A stretch of DNA of 64,000 nucleotides from Ovis canadensis (Eukaryota; Chordata; Mammalia; Artiodactyla; Bovidae): NCBI RefSeq assembly GCF_042477335.2, contig NC_091255.1:21368501-21432500 (forward strand). The letters run 5' to 3'. Of this stretch, positions 31,808 to 42,630 are shown in pieces. Every line of letters begins with the position of its first letter. Within the stretch, counting starts at the first letter, position 1. The translations under genes were made by a program, and so were the position numbers. A model generated the notes under the pieces. It had not been told where the DNA came from and searched no databases. It saw only the letters and a program-made list of their open reading frames with translations.

Positions 31808-32009
31808 TGTGTGTGTGTCCGACTCTTTGAGACCCCATGGACTGTAGCCCGCCAGGCTCCTCTGTCCATGGGATTCTCCAGGCGAGAATACTGGAATGGG
31901 TTGCCATGGCCTACTCCAGGGGATCTTTCCGACCCAGGGATCAAACCTGCGTCTTTTGTGTCTCCTGTACTGGCAGGTGGATTCTTTACCACTAGCGCCA
32001 CCTGGAAAG
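31808..32009 (-). mobile_element. Bov-tA SINE with CTCF-like head
   Basis: GTGTCCGACTCTTTGAGACC start; head contains TAGCGCCACCTGG at 31993-32005, identical to the 9243 copy. Confidence 0.95.
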
Positions 32010-32029
32010 GCAGGGTTTGTTTTATTGCA

Positions 32030-32200
32030 ATACAGGAGGAAAACCCAGGGCTTGGAGGTCAGGAAATCTAGGTTCATGGCCCTCCAACTGGGCTCCAGGG
32101 GTGCCTTCATTGCGCTGTGTGCCTAAGTTTCTCCACCGATAAACTGGATGCAAGACTCATGTTGTTCATCTCAGAGGTGGCACGGAAGTGATGGTGATTG
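32030..32200 (+). mobile_element. MIR
   Basis: GAAATCTAGGTTCATGGCCC and CTAAGTTTCTCCACCGATAA. Confidence 0.65.
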
Positions 32201-32540
32201 GAGAGGTCGCGTCCACTGTTCACACAGGAGCTGGGTGAGGGGGTGGTCACAGTAATTCTGCAGCGAGATGAAGCCCGTGAGGACCCGTGCATAACAGGTT
32301 CACCCTTGGCACTGCAGCCCCAAGAGGGTGGGCGTCCAGGGTGAGACCTCTGCAGGGACAGGAAGGGGCCCAGGCGTGGCTGGGATCTGGGGAAGGACAG
32401 ACCCAGAAGAGGGGTCCTGGCAGATGGGGGCTGCCATCTTGCTTTTCAGGACCCTGTGGGAAAAAGAATTCTCCTTTCCTTCTGTCAACTGAGTTGCAGC
32501 CCGGCAATGAACAGTAAGAGTAATAAAAAAACAATAGCTT
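32201..32540. other. Unassigned
   Basis: No supported feature. Confidence 0.4.
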
Positions 32541-32692
32541 GGGACTTCCCAGGTGGTCCAGTGGCTAAGACTCTAGGCTCTCAATGCAAGGGGCCTGGGT
32601 TGGATCCCTGGTCAGGGATCTAAAGCCCACCTGCTGCAAACTAAGACCCAGCACAGCCAAATAAATAGATAAAAATTAAAAAATAAAAATAA
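32541..32692 (+). mobile_element. tRNA-Glu SINE (CHR/SINE2 type)
   Basis: GGGACTTCCCAGGTGGTCCA head, A-rich AATAAATAGATAAA tail; AATAGCT direct repeats at both ends. Confidence 0.9.
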
Positions 32693-32905
32693 TAGCTCAT
32701 GTCTCAAGGGCCTGTATATCAATCTCTATTTTTAAGCACTATACCTCATTTCTGCCTCAGAACAACCCTATGGAGAGAATTGTTTTAATCTCTACTTTAC
32801 AGATGCAGAAACCAGAGCAATTAAGTGACCTTCCCAAGGTCACAGAGCTTGTAAGTGGTGGAGTCATGACTCAGACTCAGACGATCCGGGGCTTGGGCCA
32901 TGCTG
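32693..32905 (-). mobile_element. MIR
   Basis: Antisense: AACAACCCTATGGAGAGAAT, CTACTTTACAGATGCAGAAA, CTTCCCAAGGTCACAGAGCT. Confidence 0.85.
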
Positions 32906-33140
32906 TCCTGTCAGGAACTAATCCTGTATCCTTTACACTTCAGAGCAGGACTCCTCAGCTAAAAGTACCTCATTTGCCCCACATATCAAGACCAGGCAGA
33001 GGTTCGCAGCCACCTCTCCAAACAGAAGACCTAGACTTGGGCACCCCGTGGCTGCTGCTCCCTGCTTCTGTACTCTTAGGCAAGTTAGCTCATCTGTAAA
33101 ATGGGTGGACATACATTTGTTGAGTCTCTCTTATGTGACA

Positions 33141-33275
33141 CATTTTTTTTTGTTTATTTGCTTTTTGACGGTACCGCCTGGCTTGCAGGATCTTCATGTC
33201 CCCACCAGGGATTGAACCTGGGCCCCAGCAGCAAAAGCACCGAGTCCTAACCACTGGACTGCCGGGGAATTCCAT
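33141..33275 (-). mobile_element. tRNA-Glu SINE (CHR/SINE2 type)
   Basis: T-run, ACCAGGGATTGAACCTGGGC, CACTGGACTGCCGGGGAATT. TTATGTGACACATT / TTATGTGCCACATT flank it. Confidence 0.9.
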
Positions 33276-33400
33276 TATGTGCCACATTTAATTTAAATCT
33301 GGCCACTACATTTTGAGATTGCTCCACTTAGCAGCTGGGGAAGCTGAGTCACAGAGGGGTGAAACAAATTCCCCAAGGCCACATGAAACAGGCTGACATG
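33276..33400 (-). mobile_element. MIR fragment
   Basis: GCTGGGGAAGCTGAGTCACA and CCCCAAGGCCACATGAAAC. Confidence 0.65.
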
Positions 33401-34212
33401 GAGCTTAGTCTGTCCTATTTTGGAGTGTATGTTCCTCCTATTCAGTTCCTGGGTGGTTGGGGGGAGGTTAGTAATTATTATGTTAAAAAATGTTCCATGA
33501 TCAACTCTGTTTAGGGAAGGCTGTTTTCAAAAAGTTAGAAGTTATTTGCTTCTCAGAGCCTTTATTACGCTGGTGTGCCTTAGGAAGCTCCAAGAGGAGG
33601 GCAGAGTTAGTATGAACTTCTTCACTGTGACATAATTTGTTGGGAAGAAGCTTGTGGGAGAAGCATTCTTGGATCTCACTTTGGGAAGAGCTGTACTTCA
33701 CCCCCAAGGCTTCCCTGGTACAGGAGCAGTACAATAACAGTGACACCGTGAAAGAGATCATCACGATCACGTTAGTTGCGTGTCAGTTGCAATGATACTT
33801 TTTTGTGCAGGATTTTTTGGAGATTTTTCTGCATCCTCCCCATTTCTAAGCACCTTGATCCCTTCCTTGAGCTCAGGGCAGCTCCAGTCTGTTCCTCATA
33901 CCTGGGACTCCTCTCTCCTAAGCCTTTGCCTGGGCCAGGCCCCTTAGGTTGCTCTCCCCTTCCTCCCCTTGTTCCTGACAAAAATAAGGGAGGCTCAGAG
34001 AGGGGAAGTGATGTGGCTCAGTGTGTATGGTGAGACAGGCAGCCCCCATCTCCTGCCCCTCTCCCACAGCCCCCCTGCACAGCACACCCCACTTCTGAGA
34101 AGTATCCGTGATAGACTCATCCCAGGGCCAACCACGACCTTCTCTGGCTCTGTCTCAGTCTTGTCACGCTTGGTCTCTATTATGCTCTGCTAAGCGACGT
34201 CAGGACTGTCTT
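33401..34212. other. Unassigned
   Basis: 33960-34030 contains a MIR-like GGCTCAGAGAGGGGAAGTGA. No gene supported. Confidence 0.4.
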
Positions 34213-34745
34213 TTGTTATGTTGTCGTTGTTCAATTGCCAAGTCGTGTGTGACTCTTTTGGACCCCATGGACTGCAGCACGCCAGGCTTCGCTGTCCTTC
34301 ACCATATTCCAGAGTTCGCTCGAACTCATGTCCATTGAGTCAGTGATGCCACCCAACCATCTCATCCTCTGTTGTCCCCTTCTCCTCCCACCTTCAGTTT
34401 TTCCCAGCAGCAGGGTCTTTTCCAGTGAGTCAGCTCTTCGCATCAGGTGGCCAAAGTATTGGCGCTTCAGCTTCAGCATCAGTCCTTCCAATGAGTATTC
34501 AGGGTCGATTTCCTTTAGGATGGACTGATTCGATCTCCTTGCAGTCCAAGGGACGCTCAACAGTCTTCTCCAACACCACAGTTCAAAAGCATCAATTCTT
34601 TGGTGCTCAGCCTTCTTTATGATCCAACTCTCCATCTGTACATGACCACTGGAAAAACCATAGCTTTGACTAGACGGACCTATGTCGGCAAAGCGATGTC
34701 TCTGCTTTTTAATATGCTGTCTAGGTTTGTCATAGCTTTTGGTAT
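34213..34745 (-). mobile_element. BovB (RTE-type LINE) 3' end, 5'-truncated
   Basis: Reverse orientation: the shared BovA/BovB end near 34230-34280, then GTGGCCAAAGTATTGGCGCT and CATCAATTCTTTGGTGCTCA. Confidence 0.95.
34231..34635 (-). pseudogene. BovB reverse-transcriptase C-terminal remnant
   Basis: A 134-residue frame covering the last part of the RTE/BovB reverse transcriptase. Landmarks: [13 protein letters not shown] near residues 13-25, [10 protein letters not shown] at about 28-37, [14 protein letters not shown] near 60-73, and a run ending AWRAAVHG. Unlike the copy at 15.8 kb, the frame continues through the RQRMRW-equivalent segment to near the protein C terminus. The catalytic domain and the endonuclease are missing, and the first Met is incidental. 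Non-functional by truncation. Neighbours are an L1 fragment and unique DNA. Confidence 0.9.
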
Positions 34746-34754
34746 GCTGTATTA

Positions 34755-35030
34755 AAATAAAACAGTTTTGTTAAGATATTCATATACCATAAGATTTACC
34801 TATTATCATATTCATTTAAAAGTTGTTTATTATAATAATTTTTCTATATAAAGAGCACACATCTGCACACAGAGTGATGAATTTTTAACAAAGTAAAAAC
34901 ATCTGTGTAATCAGCATCTGTGTCTGAAACAGATCATCTCCTGCCCCAAGGAACCTCCCTGGTGTATTCTCCCTTCACCCAAGGGTAACACACCTGACCA
35001 CTACCCCACAGAGGTTTGTTTAAACAACAA
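34755..35030 (-). mobile_element. Old L1 3' region fragment
   Basis: GTTAAGATATTCATATACCA and AGAGCACACATCTGCACACA; antisense L1M-like, subfamily unclear. Confidence 0.5.
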
Positions 35031-35049
35031 AAACAAAAAACAACTCATT

Positions 35050-35312
35050 GGGACTTCCCGGGTGGTCCAGTGGTTAAGAATCCACCTGCCATTCAGGGGC
35101 CCTGGGTTCAATCCCTGGTCCGGAAAGATCTCACGTGCCATGGGTCAGCTAAGCCTGAGAGCCACAACTACCGAGGCCTGCTCACCTCGACCCTGTGTAC
35201 TGCAACAAGAGAAGCCACGGCAATGAGAAGCCTGCACACTGTAACGAAGAGTCGGCCCTGCTCACTGCAACTAAAGAAAGCCCACGTGCGGCCAAAAAAA
35301 AAAAAAAAAATT
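35050..35312 (+). mobile_element. Long tRNA-Glu SINE (CHRL type)
   Basis: GGGACTTCCCGGGTGGTCCA head, GAAGCCACGGCAATGAGAAG, poly-A end. AACAACTCAT / AACAAACTCAT flanks. Confidence 0.95.
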
Positions 35313-35329
35313 AAACAAACTCATCAACT

Positions 35330-35415
35330 TATCCCCTTCCCTTTTCTTCTTTCCTTCCTCCTTCCCTCTCTTTCTGACCCACTTCCTTTATTCCTCCACT
35401 CCTCTTTCCTTTCTT
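35330..35415. repeat. Polypyrimidine tract
   Basis: CTT/CCTT-rich run. Confidence 0.7.
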
Positions 35416-35519
35416 GTTGATTCTACTTCCATATAGTTTATTTGAAGTTTACAGTGAGAGGCACAGCAAGAGAGAATATAAAAGCCTTAACACGGTGCCC
35501 TGGGAGGTGTGTGAGGTGA

Positions 35520-35712
35520 GGGGGTCAAGTCGCTGAAAGACCTGACTCTAGACTGGCCATTGCCAGCTGTGAGGCCTGGGCCTTGTGACAGAACCTCTCT
35601 GCCTTAGTTTCCTTATCTGTGAAATGGGAGTAATCACTCGACTGACTGCAAAGGGTGATGGGAAGATTAAACAAGGAGTCTTTACCTTGTGTGTGCAAAG
35701 TGTTTACATACA
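35520..35712 (+). mobile_element. MIR
   Basis: CTCTGCCTTAGTTTCCTTAT, CTGTGAAATGGGAGTAATCA. Confidence 0.85.
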
Positions 35713-35799
35713 CCTGTGCCAGGAAGCCTGGGGAAAGCTCTGCTGGATGATAACATCTCTTACAAGATGAGAAGTGAGGACAGGGGATGAGAATCACGG

Positions 35800-36190
35800 C
35801 CATTTAATAAGCACCTGCTGTATGCTGGGGCTTTACCTCTGATCTGCCTGGCTGTTCCGCAAGAAGAGATCATCATCTCCATTTTATTTATTAAAAAAAA
35901 AAAACATTTATGAATTTGGCTGCTCCTGGTGCTGACTGCGGCATGTGTGATCCTTGTTGTAGTACATGGGCTCTTTGCCCCACCTCGTGTGGGATCTTAG
36001 TCTCCCGATCAGGGATCGAACCTGCCTCCACAGCATTGGAAGCTTCTTAACCATGGGACCACCAGGGAAGTCCCCATCTCTGCTTTACAGATGAGGAGAT
36101 GAGGCCTGGAGAGGTAAATCCTGAAGACACAGGTTGGTAAGTGTTGGAACTGGAGCTGGAACCCGAGGAGTCTGGCTTGAACACCCATGT
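35800..36190 (-). mobile_element. MIR, interrupted by a SINE
   Basis: 3' part 35800-35884 (AATAAGCACCTGCTGTATGC); resumes after 36075 with TTTACAGATGAGGAGATGAG. Confidence 0.8.
35885..36075 (-). mobile_element. tRNA-Glu SINE (CHR/SINE2 type) in MIR
   Basis: ATTTATGAATTTGGCTGCTC to CATGGGACCACCAGGGAAGT; CATCTC direct repeats. Confidence 0.9.
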
Positions 36191-37064
36191 TCCCACCCTG
36201 GGAACCAGCCTTGTGTTAATGTCACCCGGCTGTGAGCTGAGCACCGTCCTATGCAGGGGATGTCCCTTGCTGTGGTCCCATTGTGGTCCGATCCTCCCAG
36301 GGACGTAGTGCTCCTCCTCACCCCCTCTGTGATGTGCTGGGGACATCCTAACTGGGCAGGGGCGGGGCTCTGGGGAGGGGATGGTTTCCCAGGGCAGAGC
36401 ACTGGAGAGGACTGCCTGGCGGTGGAGGGTTCAGACTGCCCTGGGCACGTGTAGTGCCCACGCCTCCTGGAAGGCTCCCTCCTACCCAGGGAAGATCTGG
36501 GGCCCCAGGGAAGGGATGGCCTATGGAGTGGCTTTAGAGTCCACCACCCTGGGGCGATGGAGAAGAGTCTGCACCCTGCAGAATCGCCTTGTAGGGCCCT
36601 GTCCTGCCCATCAGGACTCATGGGGTGGGGTCGGGGGGTACAGAGCAGAGCCAGGCAGGTCAGGCATGGGGGTGCTGGTGACTCCTCCAGCCAGGGCAGG
36701 ACCGAGGTGGGGTGATAGATCCCCCACCCCTGCTGAGTGCTCAGTAAACAGCTGGTCCTCCAACAAGGGGAAGGCTCCCCAGGCAGAGGAGACTAGCTCT
36801 TCAGGCCAGTTCTGGGGCCCTGAGGCCTCCTTCCTGCCCATCTCCCAGAACCACTGTGTCTTGCTGTGGCCTCGGAGCAGAGGGCAATGAGGGCACCCCC
36901 TACCCCTGGTGCCTCAGGCCACGCCTGGCTCCTTGGGGGGCCTGGTGGGAGTGCAGACATCCCCTGCCCTCTTGCTGGCCTCAAACGTCCCTACCCTGAC
37001 CTCCAAGCTCCCAGGGGCCAGCTGGGACATCTGTATCCATCTCGCCCCAAACTCTGGAGATTCT
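36191..37064. other. Unassigned GC-rich unique sequence
   Basis: Overlapping open frames on both strands (up to 178 residues) with no recognisable domain; treated as noncoding. Confidence 0.4.
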
Positions 37065-37350
37065 GACAAATTTCCTTTCATTGCTTGCAGCCATGTTATT
37101 TAAAGTAATTAACCTTAATTTATAAATTTTTATATCAAACTGCCTTTTAACTTTTAGAACTGGCAGGAGCAGCCTTATCCCTGGGCTCCTAATAGTTCTC
37201 CATTTAATCAAAATTCATCCATCAGGTTCCAGTGTTAAATCATCTTTTAATTGGGAGTTACATTCTGGTTAATAGTTTTATAATTCGCCTCCTCTAATAG
37301 TTTTTACCACAGGGATCTCTACTCCATTTTTCCTCACTCTATTATTGAGG
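37065..37350. promoter_or_regulatory. Candidate noncoding regulatory element
   Basis: Sharp switch from GC-rich flanks to AT-rich, repeat-free DNA: AAAGTAATTAACC, CCTAATAGTTC, CATTTAATCAAAATTC, GGTTAATAG. Homeodomain-type cores are dense. Confidence 0.45.
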
Positions 37351-37990
37351 GCGTGCAGTTCTGCGGGGACGGCTTTGCTGGGCCCCGCCTCTCCGGCCTC
37401 TGCCGGTCGTCGCCTCTTTTGTTCTTGGCGGTCTCATTAATTCCCGAGAAGAGTTGTCTCTGCTGCGTGTTACTAGGGCAGAGCTACTCTCCTTGCTTCC
37501 GCAGCCTTCGGAGCTGTGGCCAGCGCCCGCTTCTCTGCAAGAGGAAGTCACAGCAACAGAAAGGGAGAGAGGGAGAGAGATGGAGATAGAAACAGAGAGA
37601 GTGTGGAGAGCAAGGAAGGTTCTGGAAGCCCATAGGTCAGGCCCGTAGCGGACCGGGAGAGAAGCATACGAGTTAGGAAGTAGATGCAGACCCAGGACTG
37701 GCTCTTCCCTGGCTCCTGCCCACCACCCATCATCCACGTCCCCTTCCACCCGGAAGTTAAAGTTGCTGGAAGGGAAGTGACCCCCCCACCCCCGGCCCTG
37801 AGACCCAGAATGGCCGGCCGGCGGGATTCCTGGAGGAGGGCAAGGAAGGGCGGCTGCGTCAGAGCTGTCCCCGAGATGCTGCTGGGCCTCATGGCGGGTG
37901 AGAGGGAGAGGGTGTAGAGACTGCAGGATCAGGAAGGGGAGAGGGAGGCCAGAGAGACAGGGCGGTAGAAAAGTCAAGAGCAAGAAAAGA
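37351..37990. other. Unassigned, partly CpG-containing
   Basis: 37340-37560 has moderate CpG density; 37560-37600 is GA-rich. The 213-residue minus frame resembles no family. Confidence 0.4.
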
Positions 37991-38113
37991 GGGGCTTCCC
38001 TGGTGGTCTAGTGGTTAAGACTGTGCGCCTACTGTGGGTGTCATGGGTTCGATCCCTGGTTGGGGAACTAATATCTCACATGCCTGGCGGTGCAGCAAAA
38101 AAAAAAAAAAAGA
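37991..38113 (+). mobile_element. tRNA-Glu SINE (short), first of a pair
   Basis: GGGGCTTCCCTGGTGGTCTA head, poly-A end at 38112. Confidence 0.9.
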
Positions 38114-38125
38114 TTAAAGAATAAA

Positions 38126-38462
38126 AGGATTTCCCTGGTGACCTGGTGGTTAAGAGTCTGCCTGCCAATGCAGGGGACACAGGCTCAATCCCTGGTCCAG
38201 GAAGATTCCACCTGCCGCCGGGCGACTAAGTCCACACTGGGCGACTACTGAGCGTGCCTGCCACAGCTACTGAGGCCCACGTGCCCTAAAGCCCAGGATC
38301 CCCTGCAGTGAGAAGCCACAGCAATGAGAAGTCCACGCCCTGTAACTAGAGAGCAGCCCCCGCTCGCCCGTGCAACTGGAGAACGCCTGTGAGCAGCAAC
38401 AAAGACCCAGCACAGCCACAAAAGACAAATAAGTAAAAAATTTAAAAAGATATTAAAAATAA
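38126..38462 (+). mobile_element. Long tRNA-Glu SINE (CHRL), second of a pair
   Basis: GGATTTCCCTGGTGACCTGG head, CACAGCCACAAAAGACAAAT tail. The repeat AAGAGCAAGAAAAGAG lies before the first SINE and after this one, bracketing both. Confidence 0.9.
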
Positions 38463-38479
38463 AGAGCAAGAAAAGAGAG

Positions 38480-39129
38480 GGAAGATAAAGAGGGGAGAGA
38501 AGGGGAAAGACAACATTGGAGGGGTACAGAGAAGACGGTTCCCTCTGGTCAGGAGCCCTGACTGGTAAGCAGGCGAGTTTGTGTGGACACCTGCTCACGC
38601 AAGCCTGCCTGCTCGCACAGGGCTGAAACCAGACGCAGGGGTGATGATGGGCTGGGGGCCAGACCCCGTGCCTGTGGATGGGAGTCTTTGAGATGGCCTC
38701 CAGGGGAGGTGGGATGGAAGGGTTGCTCCTAGATTCCTGACCCCCAGAAACCTCATAGGAGAAGAAGGGTTGTTGTAAGGTGCTCCATGTAGGCGGTAAT
38801 TTGTCATGCAGCAGTAGGTAACTCGTACACAGTCATGTCATCAGCATCGCTGGGGGTGGAACTTGGCACGGGTATGTTTCAAAGCTCCCCAAGCCAGTGT
38901 GCATCCCAGGTGGAGGGCCACTGCCCCAGGGCCTGTGTGTGCCTGTGAGAGTGTGCGTGTGTACCTGGTGTACTCTTGTGCCATGTGTGTGTTTACGGTG
39001 GGGGGTGGGCACGGTGCCACATGCATTTGTCAGTAGGCAGAAATACGAGCAGCCCCTTGTGTGTTTTGGGCCCAGGTACCCGTGTCAGTTCCTGGCTCAG
39101 GAAAGTCTGGAGAATGGAAGGAGCCTCGG
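38480..39129. other. Unassigned
   Basis: GTGTG-rich patch 38930-39000. No gene supported. Confidence 0.4.
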
Positions 39130-39235
39130 AGGTTTTGTGGCCAGACTGACATGGGCCATCCACCACTTCCTCTCTGTGAGTCCTCTCTGAGCCTCAGTTT
39201 CCCCACTTGTGAAATGAGGACATGCAGATCCGCAT
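39130..39235 (+). mobile_element. MIR fragment
   Basis: CTGAGCCTCAGTTTCCCCAC followed by TTGTGAAATGAGGACATG. Confidence 0.75.
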
Positions 39236-39309
39236 TCTGCCCAGTCCTTTGAGGAGGTGCTATATGAGCTGACTACATACCTCCTGGACTGGCTTTGGCA
39301 AAATATCTT

Positions 39310-39505
39310 GGTAGAGTTGTTTAGTGGCTAGGTCATGTCCGACTCTGCAACCCCGTGCACTATAGCCAACCAGGCTCCTCTATCCACGGGATTCTCCAGG
39401 AAGAATACTGGAGTGGGTTGCCATTTCCTCCTCCAGGGGGTCTTCCTGATCCAGGGATTGAACCTGTGTCTCTCGTGCCTCCTGCAGTGGTAGGTGGGCC
39501 CTTTT
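39310..39505 (-). mobile_element. Bov-tA SINE, 3' damaged
   Basis: GGTCATGTCCGACTCTGCAA, CCTCCAGGGGGTCTTCCTGA; head degraded. Confidence 0.9.
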
Positions 39506-39982
39506 GCTGTAATGGCTCTTGGTGTAGTGAGATCTGACCTGCAGTGCCATAGACGTGGGAACAATCAAGTGTGTAGCCCCCACTGCAGGACCTGACCTGA
39601 AGGAGGGTCTGTCCTGGGGCACATCCCTGAGGATGGGGTGGGGAAGGAGACAACATTAGTCATGGCTGGGTTAGGGCTTGGGATTTGAGGCCATAAATAA
39701 ATAGTCTTGCCCTCTAGATGCCAAGTGGCTCAGATGGGCAGGACGAGAGCAGAGGTAGGCTGGTGGTTCCAGCTGAGTCTACACCCCTCCTGTCTGCGAG
39801 TCCTTGCCTGAGACTCTTATCCTTGTTCGGCCTCAGTTTCCTCATCCCTGAAGTGGAACAGCAAACCATCTCTCACCTTCTGCATGTGACATGCTGCAGC
39901 TCCACACCCAAGCCCGTCTGGGAGGTTGGGAAAGGAGAGACTCTGGGTGAAAGGAGCTCACCTGGGCCTCCAGCCACCTGCA
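39506..39982. other. Unique sequence with a MIR core
   Basis: 39795-39860 carries GGCCTCAGTTTCCTCATCCC, a plus-strand MIR core. Nothing else found. Confidence 0.45.
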
Positions 39983-40376
39983 AACAGAACTGATTCCCAA
40001 CCCTGGCTCTTGCTATGTGACCTTAGGGAAGCCCCATCTTTGGGCTTTATCATCAGTAGGTAATAATGCCTGCCTTGTGGTGGCATGGAGAAAATGGAAA
40101 AAGATGCTGCGTGGGGTGTGCCCTGCCTGGTACTTGAAAGTGTTGAAAGTGTTAGTCGTTCAGTTTTGTCCAACTCTTTGGGATCCCATGGACTGGAGCC
40201 CACCGGGTTTCTCTGTCCATGGGATTCTCCAGGCAAGAATACTGGAGTGGGTTGCCATTCTCTTCTCCAGGGGATCGTCTAAGCCCAGGGATCGAACCCG
40301 GGTCTCCTGCATTGCAGGCAGATTCTTTACCGTCTGAGCCACAGGAAACAGCATGGTACTTGGCATCCAATAAAGG
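39983..40376 (+). mobile_element. MIR, interrupted by Bov-tA
   Basis: TTGCTATGTGACCTTAGGGA before and TGGCATCCAATAAAGGGC after the inserted SINE. Confidence 0.75.
40138..40348 (-). mobile_element. Bov-tA SINE in MIR
   Basis: AGTGTTAGTCGTTCAGTTTT to GATTCTTTACCGTCTGAGCC; target duplication TGGTACTTG on both sides. Confidence 0.95.
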
Positions 40377-40554
40377 GCAAACTTGCTTGTCATAAGCTCC
40401 AGCCAAACTTTTCCAGGTGTCTAAGAAAACACTATGGAAAAACACAATGTTCACTATGGAAAATGGCTTCTCATTTCTAGAAATGGGGTGGGGGGAAAAG
40501 GAAGAAGACAGGAAGGAGGGAGAGGAAAGCATCGTTTGTTGTGAACTCACCAGG

Positions 40555-40715
40555 TGCCCCTGCAACACGGTGCTTTGACTCCCATCCCATGTGACATCTA
40601 AAGCTGATGACAATAATGATGATCGATCCCACTTTACAGACAGGGAACTAAGGCTCAGGAGGCCAAGGAGCGTCCTTGTTCAGTGCCACATGGCTAAGGA
40701 GTGCAGAGTCAGGTC
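40555..40715 (-). mobile_element. MIR
   Basis: CCACTTTACAGACAGGGAAC, TAAGGCTCAGGAGGCCAAGG. Confidence 0.75.
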
Positions 40716-40742
40716 TCCGTTTTCCTGTTCTTTTTTTCTTTC

Positions 40743-40922
40743 CAAAAAAAAAAAAATTATTTGGCTGCGTTGGGTCCTAGTTGCCGCACACAGGATCTTT
40801 AGTTGGGGCATGTGACCTCTCAGTTGCAGCATGTGGGATCTAGTTCCCTGACCAGGGATGGAACCTGGGCCCCCTGCATTGGGAGTGAGGCGTCTTAGCC
40901 ACTGGACCACCAGGGAAGTCCC
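40743..40922 (-). mobile_element. tRNA-Glu SINE (CHR/SINE2 type)
   Basis: TTATTTGGCTGCGTTGGGTC to GCCACTGGACCACCAGGGAA; CTCYGTTTTCYTGTT flanks. Confidence 0.9.
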
Positions 40923-42474
40923 TCTGTTTTCTTGTTTTCTTTGTGACTGTCTGTGTCCCTGAAACAAGCCTCTGATCTCCAGTGACTCTGCTAGCGGGAA
41001 AGCTTTGTAACTTACAGGGTCATCTGGGGAAGATCTCTGTGTGATGCCATCCAAGGATGGTTAAAGAAGACGTCACAGCCCCCACAGCACATGAGTCAAC
41101 CCTGACCCCTTGCCCTGATGGGAAATCTCTCACTGAGCCCATTTCACAGATGAAAGAACGAACGGATGCTCGGAGAGCCTGAGTGGGACCCAGTTGTCAA
41201 GGCACTGGAGCAGCTGAGACTCTGGTCTCTGGCAGAGTGAGAGGTGCATGCAGGGGCAGAGTGAGAGGGAGAGGGCAGGGGTGGGGGCAGCAGAGCAGTG
41301 TGGAGCCGGCCCCTTGGGCTGAGGAGCCCGTGTGTGTTTATGGGGTCTGAAAAAGAGGCCGAAGATGGGCACCTCTAGTGCCCTCAGCTGCCAGAAGCAG
41401 GCTGGCGTTCGTGCTGCGGTGCTGGCCATTGGATGTCCAGCTCTGGGTTGGCCGTCCATCAGCCTCCTGGCCCAGTGTGCCTACCTTCCCAGTAGGGACT
41501 GTCACTGAGCCCAGGGGTGACGGAGCAGCTGAGGGGGCCAAGGAGGGGATCTGGCAGCAGAAAGGGGATCCAGGGAGAGAGGTTATTGCCTGAAATCTCA
41601 GGCCTTTTAGCACTGCTTGTCGTGGTGGGGGAGGTGTGAGGACCCCGCAGGCCTGGCAGGATGAAATGTTTATTTTCCCTACGGGCTGAAGTCAGTGATG
41701 GAGGAAGGGAGTAGAGACGAGGCAGGAGGATTGGAAACTCACCAAGACACAGAGCCCGGGAGACAGAAGTAGGCAGAGAAGGAGTGAGACCAGGGAGGGC
41801 CAACAGCAGCCTGTTGGCTGCCCATCCCGGTCGAGCCGGGGCGGCAAAGCCTGCATCCTTGGAGCGGTGCCCAGGCTCCAGGGTCTCCGTTTCCATGGGG
41901 AAGAATCTGGACTCTTTTGCAAGGGGAGAAACCCAGCTTCCCCTTTTGGGGGATGGAGGGGTTCAGGCAGGGCTTCTCCAGCCCTGGTCTCTCCTCTCCT
42001 CTCACTTGGATCCAGGCTCTGGCTCTGCACCGCCCCCCACCCCCCAACCCCTTCCACCCTCCAGCTCCTGACCTGGGAGAAGCTGCTGGTTCCTAAGACA
42101 CAATTCCCAGGACTGTGGGCTGCCAGGCTCCAGGCTCCTTTTTGTCTCACAGCCGGGGACAGGGGCCCTGGCAGGAGCTCAGCTCAGATTTGTGTAAATG
42201 AAGCTGGACCGCAGCTTGGAGTAGTGACACAGCCCGGAGCCCATGGATGCCAAGTCTTGGCTGGGTTTTGGTTTTTCAATTATTCTGCGCAAGTGGGGAC
42301 ATGTCCAGGCCTCCTCTGACCCCCAGCACCACACAGGTAACTTTCTGCTGGGGATGTGAGGCTGAGAGGTGAAGGGCAGTGGGGGGAAGGGCAGGAAGCC
42401 TCTCTCAGGGGCCTCCCGGGGGATTATATACTTGCATTTTATATACTTGCCCTTTTGAGCCCTCGCCATCGGTG
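40923..42474. other. Unassigned unique sequence
   Basis: 1.5 kb with only a MIR-like TTTCACAGATGAAAGAACGA near 41140. Several 90-150-residue frames occur on both strands, none with a recognisable domain. Confidence 0.4.
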
Positions 42475-42630
42475 GGGCAGAAATTATGACTCCCATTTTC
42501 ACACGTGAGGGAAGCCGGACTCAGAAAGGTTAATTAAATTGCCCAAGGTCACTCAGCCAGTGATGACGGAAATCAGGATTCGAATCCAGGTCTGGTCCCA
42601 AAGTCTGGCTCTTTTCATGCTGCTGTGTGC
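42475..42630 (-). mobile_element. MIR
   Basis: GCCCAAGGTCACTCAGCCAG and CAGGATTCGAATCCAGGTCT. Confidence 0.85.

Noticed and set aside
36085-36621. 178-residue minus-strand frame
   Set aside because: Begins in unique GC-rich DNA and ends in a MIR; no splice-consistent exon or domain.
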